From positions 9,538,616 through 9,602,615 of the forward strand of contig NC_061774.1 of assembly GCF_022458985.1 (NCBI RefSeq): DNA of 64,000 nt, given 5' to 3'. The stretch is from Mugil cephalus. Taxonomy: Eukaryota > Chordata > Actinopteri > Mugiliformes > Mugilidae. Of the stretch, positions 1 to 13,135 are shown piece after piece (the first letter of the stretch is position 1; every line of letters starts with the position of its first letter). A program made the position numbers and the translations under genes. Below the pieces are notes generated by a model, which saw nothing but the letters and a program-made list of their open reading frames with translations, was not told the origin of the DNA and made no database searches.

Positions 1-1957
1 TGGAATATCTGCAGCATTTACAACTAATATGTGATTCATTGTCTCTTTCTAAACACTTACTGTACGTATGCACACAACTGACTGATTTATCTTTACATGA
101 GGACAGCACAGCTGTCCCGGAGAAGAAACTGGTGCAGATGTGACTTTGTATTATAATAATGAACCAAATAACACATCGATCTTTGAGCACTGGTTTGTTC
201 TTACAGTGTGTAGACAGCGGCGGTTTGAGGAGACTTGAAAGAGGCACATTTGAATTTGGATAAAAATGATTTCACTCCAGTTTCCGAAGCTGTTAAGTTC
301 GATTTTACACGGCTTGAACAGCACAAACCAAGAGTCCCACTGGTTTGTGCTGCATCAGACATCAAACGAGTGATTCATTCCTCCGTTTCCTCCCTTTACC
401 ACAACTTGATTCTGGTTACAACCACTGTGGCTTCAATATTTAGAGTCTGACGACTTTTGAAGAAAAAGGACACATCCGTAGAAAAGACGACGAAACATTT
501 TAAAGTCGGACGAGACATTTTCAAGTTCTTAACTTTCTCCCTGAATAAAGAGCCGTAAAACATAAAGATCTTGTGCCACTTGCTGAATTTAAAAGCCGCG
601 TGAAAGGAGATCAGCACACAAACAAACTGCCTTTTTCAAATGCATCTCTGTGTTTGAGAGGAGGTATTAATTTGGACTCAGGTATTGCATCAAGTGGGCA
701 GCTCCTTGCATATACCACACACTCTGGGCACGACAACAGAAAACAAATCTGGCTTCCCTCTTGTGCAATAAATGACATCAAGGCTGAAAAGTTTATGCGG
801 CGCCAATTTGTAAAGATCTGATTCGTGAGTTTCAGGAAAGTTGAACACAGACGAATCTGTGAAGAGAACAAATGTTTCCTTTTCATTCATTACACGACTA
901 CCCACCCCAAACAAAATACAATCACTGATCAGACATCGTGACTCAGGCAACCTCACCACTAATAATTTGAGCTGTCTGGTTTTTACCGGTGAGTTACACA
1001 GCGAGCCTTCAGACACACAACCTGACCTCACCTGCTTTAAGGCAGTTTGTTTCTTCAATCATTGTTTCTTAAAAGACATTAGCAGCTACATCTTTAAAAA
1101 AAGAAAAAAAAAATCCCTCAACTCAGCCTCTTTAATAAAAGTGATTGTATTTTAATTGACATAATTTCTACCCATTTGAAGATTGTTGTGTTGCGTGACA
1201 AGTAATGGCTCCTTTTCGGTCATGAATTATCGATTCAAATCCTACTTTACATTTATATTTATGAAACAGTGAGAGCTATAATAGGGTTCTGTAATTTTTG
1301 CAAAGTTAACATCTGTTTTCTATTGAGCGTTTTGAATTGTCCTGGGAAACTAAGTCTCCTCCGCAGCTGAGCAGAAAAATCAAAGGCACGAACAAATGAA
1401 CAACAACTTCCTTACTGACGTCTCATGAACGCATGAAAACAAACTATACATGTCACAACACAAATGTTACATTTGAAGTCATCTCGAAAAACGTAAACAT
1501 GACATGATATGCGACACAAACATGTCATGGTTGTAGACCAGCGGCAGAGACGTCCGCAGCTCAAATGGTCTGAATTTCCACAATTACAGTTTTCATAGTT
1601 TCTGACTTTGGAACAGTCAAGATGTGTTGGGTCGCCTCGTGTCATGGCTCCAACCCATAAAGGGCTTTTAGTCTTATATGTGTGTGTTTCTGTGCACATG
1701 TCTGCTGCACTTTTAAGGTGTGGGCATGTATGGCTCTAGGAACGAGGGAGCTCTATTGCTCAGCCTGATCGAGTCAGTATGCATCAGGGTGGCTGCTGTA
1801 AAGCAACAGTACTAATAATACGTCCAGGCTTGTATTGCATGAACCGTCGCAGCTTTCTTAGTTTCATATTGTCGTATGAGAAGTTTCACATTGTCATTAT
1901 CAGTCGGTGTGCGCTGTAGGTGAGGCACATGCTGCAGTTCTGCAGGTTTCAGGGACT
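1..1957. other. No coding gene seen; downstream of mbnl3, possible 3' UTR
   Basis: This stretch lies beyond the last recognised mbnl3 stop codon on the minus strand. The short open frames in it overlap on both strands and resemble no family I know. Part of it is likely mbnl3 3' UTR, because muscleblind genes usually have long ones, but I could not place a polyadenylation site with confidence. Confidence 0.5.
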
Positions 1958-2100
1958 TTAACTGGGGTTTCGAGAAAGGCTTACTGAGTTTAGTGCCACT
2001 GGAGCCGCCACCAGCAGTTTGGGAACGGGACAGTAATGGGTTTCCATGGGAACACACTGGAGCTCCACCGGATCGGAGGTCAAAAGCTCCGAGGGGTCTA
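1958..2100 (-). other. mbnl3: mbnl3 terminal exon, alternative C-terminus
   Basis: The acceptor TTTCCAG is followed at 2100 by TAGACCCC on the minus strand. If the 95-base exon is included, TAG is read at once as stop. If it is skipped, the G left over from the exon ending at 7005 gives GTA and the frame stays open to TAA at 1960-1958, encoding [15 protein letters not shown] and onward to SLSRNPS. I know no homologue for this tail, so translation of it is an inference from splice phase alone. Confidence 0.5.
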
Positions 2101-5100
2101 CTGGAAAGAGAGACACACACACACAAATGTTAATAACCTTCACGAGGAGGATAATGTTAATTAGCATGTTTAGCATTTTGACTGTGACCAAGGAAAGAGG
2201 CCGATCTAGTAGCGCAGTTGTTTTCATGGACACACGTACTGTCAGTGTTATAAGGTCGGTATTTAGTGAACTTCAACTAAACTCATTAACGTCTTTAATC
2301 AAGCTGGACGTTTTTCATGTCTCAATTAAACAGAAAAGCATCTGTGAGCTGCAACTGGATTGAAAGTCACCTGATCTTTACAGAAAATATATAAATTATT
2401 TTTTTTCCTTATGGTTCTCAATCATTTGAAGTCGGTGAGTGTATCATAAAGTGATGTGACAACAGATAAATTGAAAAAAACAAGTGATGGTTTACGTTCG
2501 GTCGATGTTTAAGTTTTCATCATGCACAAAAAAAAGAGGAAAAAATGTTTCCTTTTCTGGACTGGATCGATGGAAAGAAAAGAGCAGAAACAGAAACAAA
2601 CCACGAGTACGATGATGTTAAGTTTTTCTTCTAAACCTGTTAAAAAAAAAAAAACTTTGAAGCTGTTTTTTAAAATCATGTCCTCAAAACTGCTAATTGT
2701 GGCCTCAACTGGTCATTAAGCTCAGTCGTTATGGCTTCATGAACCTACTTTGTAAAGCTGAGCATTTTGAAATCTAAATGCATACACTGAAATTTGGGTT
2801 GCCAGATTTTGCTCCTCACACGTTCCTTCTCCTTGGTCATAATGATCCCTGTCATTCTCAGACCGGACTGAACATTAACAGGCATCTGTTCTTGATTACC
2901 GCATCTATTTTAGAAACAAGTTGCGACCATTTATTGAGAAAAGTCATCTTTGCCAAGATACATTGTTTCTTTCTTAATAGACCATCAAACGATGTTTTTA
3001 ACGATGCTGTTTTTAAATCTGCAATTTCGACTTCCGCAGGTTTCCAAGACCACATACCGTGTGTCCATAGATCGAACAGAGCAACAGTAAAGACAGAGAT
3101 GAAATGGGTCAACATCAGACTAAGACAGTTAGAGATTATTTAAAGGTTTCTCTCAAAAACCAGTAGTTTTCATTTGCTCACATGACAACAGACTGAGAAA
3201 TAAAGACACATGACACGTGAACATAAAACATGAGACACTGCAAGCAGATGCTTCTTTAGCTCGATGAAAAAGAAAAAAAAAAAGACTGATCAAGACCTAC
3301 AGAGTTTAAATAAAAGAGAACTGAAATGAAGGAGCAAACCTGATTCGAGGCGGCAGATTCAGCGAAAGGAACATTGGTGACTGGGGTCGAGGCCGACGAA
3401 ACAGTGGAGGTGGTGGCACCGTGCATCATGGGAACTTTTATTCGGGCGAGTCAGACGAAAGACAGAAGACGAGGATGTGGGCGAGGAGGAGGAGGGGGAG
3501 GAGGAGGGGGAGGAAGGGGAGGAAGGGGAGGAGGAGGAGGAGGAGGAGGAGGAAGGGGGGAACAGGAATGATATGGTTACCATGGCGAAATGTGTCGGAT
3601 CAAAAGTCATGGCACAAGTCAAGTGATATTGCCAGGATGAATTTGAACAAGTATCGGGACACATGCAAAAATAAGAGATAAAGAAAGTTCCATATTTAAT
3701 TAGCCAACCGGTTACAAAATAAAAGAAAAAGCTTTGTTCACCAACAAATGGTAGTTAAACAAATAAGGCAATACACAGTCATACAATCTAATCAGACTGG
3801 AGTATCTGATAATTGTATTCAATGGGCGGAGCATGTGTATGGAGGGAGCAAATGAACCATAAGAAAGAAGTATTTTACAGAAACATATAGTGTTTATAAT
3901 GTGTAGTTTGTCTTTGACATATTAGTGTTTATTAAAAAATACTTGTGTTGTTTTAAATCTGATTTCTATCAGCATCTTTTCAAACTAAAAGTAATGTTTT
4001 GGGACATATTACGGTCAATGCAGATTAATGCTGAATCTGAAAACACCGGTATGATGTCTGTTTCTGTTTTATCAAGTAGTAACAGTATAAAGTTTTCCTC
4101 CCAGTACCTGCATATTATGGTATGATGCATCCTGGTGAAAAGGGGAATATTTATCTCACTGGGACAAGCTTGATCAACACGGACATCCAGTCACACAACA
4201 CCACAAATACTGCACACGGCACAGTCTCGTGTTTTTAAATCATTAGTTGGAACAAACAGTCATATAATTAATGTCAGACGGCAGTTAAATAAAGGTACAT
4301 TTATAGTATAAAATGTGTGGGATTGTTGAAGTTCTCTGACTTCTCTTGTTTTTGGAAATGATTAATAATCTCTGAGTCAAACGTGACAGTATCACTGATC
4401 ACTGTTGGTCCTAATGTGCAGCTTGAAGACTCACTACAGCAGGCCAGTGTCTGGAGGACGTGAAGTACGGTGAACCAGGTGGACGTTAAGTGTCCTGGGA
4501 TTTTTGCTAAATGAACACGTGGTCCTTGTCCAACCCTATATGACTATTCTTTTCTGCCACCTTCAAGGGAATGTGTGGAAATACACACCTTGTTTAATGG
4601 ACATTTCTGGTGTCACACTTCTGGGTATGTTGAGGAGGAACGCCATGAACATTTTTATTAGTTTGCACCCAACGCACCCCTAGCTGGAAGTCACTAGTCT
4701 TTAACAGAAAAGTCATGGATTTCACATTTTCCGGGTGTGGAAGGTCAAATGAAAAGGGTGTTGGTCGCATAATACGATATTCCATCTAAAGTTGCGAAGA
4801 AGTCAAATGACGTCGACCATTCCTGCTTCGGATGTGACCGTTTTACTCGAATCGATCTCCCTTGAGTGACTCAACCTTACTAAAGTGTAACAATCACTGG
4901 AGTAGCGCTGTAGGATGGACAACGCATAACTGGACCAAAAGAAACAAAGCAGAGAGGTGGACAACAATCATAATGTGTTTTCCATATAACAGCAACAGAC
5001 ACACTCATTAGCAACGTTAGCAATATAACAAGACCAGCAGCTGCCTCAGACGTAACCTAATTTTCTACGATTAAACTACGATAATTGTTTCTATCACACA

Positions 5101-8100
5101 TCTACCTTGGCCTCTTTAAAACCCTCCATCAACCCAGTGCTACACTCATCTTAGTTGAGACCTGTTAGCATCTGGGACGTCTAAGGGAGCTGGTCTATAG
5201 TCCGTCCCCTCCCCACTAGTTCCAGGCCCTGACAGGAGGCTGCCTGGGTTTTTCCCTACAGCGACTCCACTTCCTCTTTTCCCAACGGCCCTCTGCTGCC
5301 GGCAGCTCTCATCCTTCTACATGAGCTGCTTCACCTGCACGTGCGCATACAGCACTTGAACACACCGCAAAGACAGCCACACCACGAGCTGGTGACAGTG
5401 GTCAGCATTCATCATTCAAAAGAGGAAACTTGAAGAGGCACAATTAGGCCAAGAAGACAGGAGGAGGAGCAACAAACCATTGTACGGAGCTGGATTTTCC
5501 TGAATCATGCTTCGTCATGATCAGTTGGTCGTCTATAGATTATTCATTCCAGACAATCGTGTTGTTGTGAGGGTATTTATGTACTGAAATGTTCAAGTGA
5601 GAAGATGTAAAACTAGATCTAGAACGTTCTGTATGTCCTTTTTGTTGTTTTGCTTTCTTTAGCTCGTTCCACCTCTGATTTGTCATGCTGGATTGGTCCA
5701 ACTAGTGCCAACAGGATGCACAAACCTACAGCCGTAAACGCTCGCCGGCTGTCGGCTTGGCATGCCCTAACGGTTTTAAAGCAGCATACTGACCAATGAC
5801 ATTGAAGATATCAGAGCAAACAGAAATATTTCTGAGAAACTCAGCAATAACATCTGCACCTGTAGTTTAATATCATCGTCAATATTTAATCCCGATGCTT
5901 TAACCCTGCCACCAAACACAAAACGAGTTTCAGATGAGAGCAGGGGGAGGTGTGCGGCAAGAGGACAACAAAAAAGGAAAAAAAGAGTTGAGACAAAGAA
6001 GAAGGTGTTATTGACAGCAGCAGGTCAAGGCAAGTCTGGAGGTTTCAGGTTAGTGCAGGCAACGCAAGCTACCTCAACACTGTTGCGGTTATTGCAAACT
6101 CATGCCAGAGACTCACGAATACAACAAGTGGTTAAGACGGAGAAAAGACATGACAGCTCTGATTAGTATTTTTAGCGGCGGCAGTAATTGCCACTCAAAA
6201 ACCAAGAAAGAAAGAAAGAAGGAGGCAGATAGACTCTGTTGAACACAGAACAGGTACAGTGTGGGTGTATCGGCTGCATAACTCTGGCTTATCAATAATT
6301 CATGCCTGGCAGCCATCAAGCCTTTCACTAGCCAGCGTTCCTTTCCCATGAAACAAAAATGGTTTTCTTCTTTTTTTTTTCTAACGCCACGTCTTTTAGT
6401 GAGATGTATAGTACGATACGTTAAAATGTCGTCTGATGAAATATAATCACATTAAACCTTAATTAAATCACTTAAATCATACACTTTTTCATTAAATAAC
6501 AACAGTTTAATTAATGAAGAAATGCGTTCTCCAAACCATTTAATGGGACATTTACTACAGTTTAGATTGAAGGGAAACCATTTCATTGTCGCTGCCACTT
6601 TTTTTTTTTTTTTACCAGCTTCTAATTCCAACCAAAATGATTACAAGAACACTAACCGATACACATACCAGTATCCCCACATAAAAGCCTTCTGACGCAT
6701 ATGTTTCCAGTTATTTGTTTGTACTGCTTACTGTAACATATTTATTCCACTGCTCTTATTACACATGAAACCAGAGTGAGTCAAATGAATCAGTGGAAGG
6801 AAGAGAAGCGTAACGTAATAGCAGAGGTAAAAGTCAGCAGTTAGCCTTGATCGGACGCAGCGTGCATACTGATTCCAGTGCAGCCTTAAGTCTTTGTCTA
6901 GCCAGATTATTTCTGGATCAGGTTTCAAGGATTTGTGAATCAAGGGTAACTCCTACATGTGTGACAGGTAAACACCGGTGCTGATAATGCGTCCACAAAC
7001 TCACCAGTGGGGATAAAGGCTGGTTGCTGGAGCTGCATGTTAGCCAGAGCTTGCTGGTAGTGGAACATGCTGGGGTTGAAGACATGGGCAGCGGCTCCGT
7101 TGCTCTTCTCTAGGATTTGCCTCTTTGGTAGAGACTGCACGGCCCCTGGAGGAAGAGCCTGGCCAGCGGGAAAAAAAAGGAAAATGTTCGCGTTAATAAC
7201 GGCTCAGGCACTTGATAAATATATTACCTGGTGTCAGTGTTTTTGAGGCTAATCACCAAGTTGGTGTGGACGTTTCCTACCACCACAGGGGGGCACTGTA
7301 GCATATGGGACTAGATGGAGTGACTTAGGCCCAGAGGTCAGGCCAAGAGCAAAATGGGACTGCTATGTTTTCATTCTCTAACGGGGCCGGTGCTGAAACA
7401 TTAAACTGCGGCAGAAGATGGCCAAGATGACTTACTCATATTGGTAAAACATACCATAGATATAAAACAGTGCAGCCAGGCTGTTCCATGAATATACTTT
7501 AATAATAAAAAAAAATAATTATGCCATCTGATTTATCTCATATTAAATATGTTCACAGCTGAAGCCATAGCAACAAAAATGAAATGAATGCTAGAGTGTA
7601 TCAAAACTGAACATAATGTTTATAATTATTTTCTTTTTACATTTTTTTTTGCTTGTTTTTTTCTGCATCATTTCTGCCTTTGTGATGTTAAAGCCGATTG
7701 CTAACCCTTGAGGGTCACTTCACTATAGATTCAGACTCAGATACGGTAGCAGGTAGGAATGAAAACCATGACTATGCTATTTAATTTTAAGATGGCTGCA
7801 GCAGGATACTTTCATACCTCGGTCCTTTATTGCATAAGGAAACAAAATGCAAATACAAAACAAGAAACTCTGCTGCCCTTACAGTGGAACTGTTCTGTGA
7901 AAGGTGTTTGGCAAAGGCTGGCTCGGCTCACAACTGCTTTCACATGATCAGAGTCTTCACTAATATTTATTTTTTGGTAGAAATAACAAAGGGATCTCAG
8001 TATTTGTCTGTGCCACCGAGCTGGGAAGGACTCACCAAGGCTGCAGACGCCGTGTTTTGACTAGCTTGGTGCTGTGTAGCCTTGATCCTGGCCTGCAGGT

Positions 8101-11100
8101 GAGCCGGGGGATGGAAGTACTTGCACTTGTCTCGGCTGCAGCGGCCTTTAATGTAATCCATGCAGACAATGACGGAGTTTTCGCTGCAGTCCACCATGCC
8201 AGCCTCCAGGGGGTGAGCGTAGCGGCAGTCGCTCTCACCACGCGTGCAGTTACCCCGCTGGAATTCTCGACAAACCTGGCAGGGCAACCCGGAGCATCGG
8301 TCAACATTTACTTTTCATCATTCTTTGGCCAAACATAGAAACACAACAACTGCATGCAGGCCGCATACCTCCAGCTTGTCTGTGCGCACATGTTTTTGTG
8401 CTGAGGTTCCATTCCCCATGGCTGCCAGGCCGGTGGGACTCCCAGGGACCAGAAGGGGAGTGCTGGGGAGCAGCTCAGGCATCAAGCCCATGGCTGGGCC
8501 CATGTGGCTGAGATATGGACTAAATGCCATACTGGGATTCGTTGCCAGGGAATGCGTCACCGGGAATGTTGTCTGAGAGAACCGCAGAAACAAAAGAAAG
8601 AGAATTTATGGCAGAGCTTTCTCTGGCTTTAGAGGATTTGGTGGTAACATAATAAGCGCCGTGTGTGTTTACAGGAACAGGAGAAAACCTACAGCTGCGC
8701 CTTCTGAGGCTTCCATCACTATTCGTGAATGTAACTGCATGGTATCAAAATCCAAGCAGGAAACATTTAAATTTAAATAATATATGCACGCTGTATTTTT
8801 CCGTCTATTTTGCCTTAATAAGAGGACAGAAGAAGAAAGGATTAACTGCAGGCATGACCACTTAATAACAGAAATATCGGAGCCTCCTTATTGCTGGATC
8901 ATTGCATCACCCACATTACACACAGACACACAGAATTAATATATCGACAGCTCATATCAAACACACTTCTTCAAACACGCTGGCATGAAGTGAAAGGCTT
9001 TTCAGAAGGGCTGCACTCACTATGGGCTGCAGTTGTGCTCCAGGCAACATGAACTGCATCTGTTGAGCCAACATGGCTGCCGCGGCCTTCTGCTGGATCA
9101 GGTTGTTCCTCCCGTTGATCTCCAGCTGGGTTTTCAGGTGCGGCGGTGGGTGCAGGTATTTACAGTTCTCTCGCGTGCAGCGCCCCTGAAAAGACAAGGA
9201 AGACGAGTTTCAGAGCGGTTAGACAGTCCGACACTCAGCAGAGATATGAGGATAATGTGACTGAGAAACTAAATCAACCGAGGGCATGTCGAGATGCATA
9301 TAATCAAACACAATTTGTTACATTAAACATAAAGGATCTAGAGCATTTTCAGCACAGCCTAAGAACTTTGTCTAGAAAATTTTGGTGTAATGAAGTACTA
9401 ATGAAGCCCCAGAAGAGCTCACGTTGCATAATTCATGAGAAACGTGGAGCTGATCTGAGAGGAACACATGTCTAAAAGTTTACTCATTTAAGTAGTTTCT
9501 ATTGAATATTGATAATAATATATACAAATGTACAATTATATAATAGTTAATATAATTATAAAAATTATATATATATATTATATATAATGGACATTACGGG
9601 CCCTTGCATTTTGTGTGAAATGACAGGTGTAGCATTGGAGCCAGCTTTGGATTTTTCCACGGTACAAAGCAAAAGCACAGAGAGAGGAGATAAAACTGGA
9701 GTGAAAACATATGCTCTACTCTCACTGTCCTGTACGAGAGATTCTGTATCTCCACCTGGAAGATACCAGAGCAAAAAATATTTTCAAGAGAGAGTAAAAA
9801 ACATGTGTGCAAAAGAGTGTTGCTTAAAGAAGAGCTAAATGTAAAATAGAAACTTTTAATTTCTTTATGTTAATGCATTATTTAAAAGTATTAATGGCTA
9901 CATGACTGAAAGCATCACATTAGTATAAAAATAATAAAATAGTCCCAGACAGAAAATGACACTCACGTACTGTCAGTAATGTATCATTATGAGCTACGTG
10001 AATTAATATTAACAAACAAAAATAACCATTTCTAAACTCATCATATATAATCTTAGTAAGCAACATAAGAGTGGTGTGTGTAAAATATATGTGTAATAGT
10101 ACACAAGAACTTGAGTAAAATGTATAATAAATGTTTTTATTTCCACGGCAGCTTTAAAAGGTAGAGTTGGGAAATCACAGTTTCTTTATTCTCACCTCCA
10201 AGATGCCAGACAGATAAATCCTGAAGATGTTGAGAAGTGTCTCGCTATATTTTACAAGCGTTGGGAGGGTTTTCTGACATGAAGCTTTATGAATAAATCC
10301 AACAGGCACACGTCATGTTCAGATACCTACGGTTCATAATGAAACGCACCTGCTCTAACAAGACTTTGTTAGAAATGATAATGTAGTGAACACAGGGCAC
10401 TATTCATTACTATTCATCAACAAAGCAGCTTGGAACGCGTTGGTCGAGGAGCCAGCGTGCAGCTGCTGGGTTTTCTATTTGAATAAGAGCGCAAAGGTTC
10501 ATTCAGCAAATGCAGATGTAAACAATGACATAACCTCATAAAGTCTTACACATTTATAAACAGGTTGTTGCCATTTACATTAAAAACAGAGAGACAACAC
10601 TTCCTGGGCTCAGCAGTATTTTTGAATTATAAATTAGCTGATTATGAGTTAGCTGGACAATTTAATGCAAATTATGATAATATAAAATAGTATGTGGATT
10701 TACTTCAATTAATTATCAAAAAAATAAATAAAATCTACATTTTCTCAAAGCTTAAAAATAGGGAATTTGATATATAATTTGATTTGACATTTTAAAACGA
10801 ATAAAACTGCTTTGATTTATTTCTCTGTCAGTTTTAGATGAAAAATCTAAAACGCACAAACCCTCACACTTTTCTTACTTATTATTTCTGCCTCTGGACA
10901 AATTTCGAATCAGATTCTGGGACATTTATCTAAAGGCAATTCATTTGTCTCAGACTGTCGTTAAAGCAGTGTCCTTCGCTCAGATGGGGGAAGGTGAAGA
11001 TGGTGCTGCAGGAACACTGCAGGTCACCGCACACTCAGAGGAGGAACTGCAGCCCACATTAAACCCCTGGGTCGACAGCAGCCGTCCTCCCCTGCAGATG

Positions 11101-13103
11101 AGCTGTTAACCTGCTAAACTACCTCCACCGGGTGTCGGCCACATGCTCTGTCATCAAACCACACCCGCACAAACCAGCTCCCATTAGCTGGTCGCTGCCA
11201 AAGCTGTACAACCGACAAAGTCTGAGGACAAACTGACGTCATGGTGCAGGGACTCTGACGATGACGGATGATGTCGTTCTCAGATGAGGACACGTATAAC
11301 ACAAGGGCAATCCGCAGGGTCTCTTACAGCAGCATTCGTTCACACGGCCTCACACGCAGCAGACATAGGAGCGAGACGCCTGAAAACCGGTCCGGATGTT
11401 ATATGGGTTTACACAAACACCCTCGCCTACACTGGAGATGCAACCAAGCTTTGCGTCACCGCCCTGTGTGTTTAGGGATGAGCCTGTAATGAGGAGTGAG
11501 TCCCATGAGTCCAACACGTCTGCTCCACCTCAGAGGCAAAGAAAAAGCACCCATTAATGAGTCTAATGGTGCACTTTGCGCGATGTGTGCTTCAAAAAGC
11601 AAAACTCGGACTAAACTATTGTTTGACTTTGAGCTCTGGCATTATGAACAAGGATACAGATACAAATATATAATCACTGGGGTGGCAAAGGAGGCCGATA
11701 ATAGGCGGTGCTGAGGAGAGTATTGGGTCAGGAATCTCCTTTGGGTAACCATAGCAACGTACTATGCAATACAGAGAAAGTCTCTCTTCGTACTGTAGCA
11801 TGCCGCTGATGCATTCGGTGAGAGGATAAGGTAGGGACACAAATAAATATTATCTCTGCAGACATATTTTAAAACCTGAATTAGGCCCCACATTAACATG
11901 ACACATGTTTTTCTTTAGTTTAAACGTGCAGCTCGCTGAAGTTCAGGCTCAGTATCACACATGTCAGTCACACAGCGATGACATTTTTTTTTTAGCAAGT
12001 CTAAAATTTACTAAACATAAATTATATTTTTAAATTTAGTCAGATGTCTCGTTGCGGGATGCCCACCCCTGCAGTTCAGACTATCAAAACTACTCACTCA
12101 CAGGTGGGAATTTCTATTTATTCTGCAATCAAGACAAAATATTGGCAAAACTGACACATGAGCCTCGGGTGAACTTGTAGGTTATAATTAGCAAATGTTA
12201 GCATGACCACGCAAAACATATAAGCATGAATGTTCTGACTCTCTAATATTAGATTTCCATATTTTGGTAGCCATAGCAACCAGTCGTCATCTATCATGAC
12301 TGTGAACTCGGTATCTATATTTCTGGTTTCAGCCTAAATAGTGGCGCCATTCAAAGGTGACACGGCTATCGGTAGGTACTGCTGTGCGTTGATGCTGGGC
12401 AGATGTGATGTCCACACTAATCATTTGAAATGACAACTGCACTCTGGTTAACAAGGTAAAGGGAACTAGGGAGCGAATAGCCCCCCTCCCTCCCCGGAGC
12501 GACTAGACGGAGCTAATGGAGGAGCAACAGGGAACGACTGCGGTCAGCTCGGACCAGCCTGGAGATGCCAGATATGGGAGGAACGGTGAGGAGGGAAGCC
12601 ATTAGCAGATAAATCCATAAAAATTAACAATGCAGGGAGGGGTGGGTGGAGAGCGGGAGGAAAGAGTGATGCTGTAGAGCAGCCGTGTTGGGTACAGAGC
12701 GTGGTGCGTCTTTGTTTTTTTCTAGTCAGTTGACCGAAAACAACAATTGTCAGCCGAGTATAATCCTGCACAACAATGAGGACATAAGCACTGGGGTGGT
12801 TGCTGACCTAATGTGCTGGCACCACAGCTCTGCTGCAACCCCTGATGAAGAAACTGGTTTGACCTTCAACTGCCAACAACTTCAGATCTCTGTCAAACTA
12901 ACAACATGACCCGGGGGCTTCAAACAACCAAACATGGCCTTTAATGCGCCTTCAATGACTTTGGTACAAAGCAGCTCGCCTCTTTCTTCCGTCGGTGTAA
13001 CCAGTACAGAGCCAGGCTGTTGCTTTGTGCTAAAAACAGCCGTGCCACTCAGGAAGATCAAACTATCCAATGGGTACGCACTCCTGTGCTGTTGCTAGGC
13101 CCC

Positions 13104-13135
<32 letters not shown>

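Larger units (their letters stand above)
3435..7004 (-). other. mbnl3: mbnl3 intron with one dispersed repeat
   Basis: No further coding exon was found. MBNL genes often have a short (about 36-base) exon here encoding an ILCMxPA motif. I looked for it on the minus strand and did not see it. The retained exons join in frame without it. Apart from the GGA tract and a repeat copy near 5401-5525, I see ordinary AT-rich intron sequence. Confidence 0.6.

Noticed and set aside
3374-3681. Gly- and Arg-rich plus-strand open frames.
   Set aside because: They are translations of the GGA repeat and run antisense to the true mbnl3 exon.
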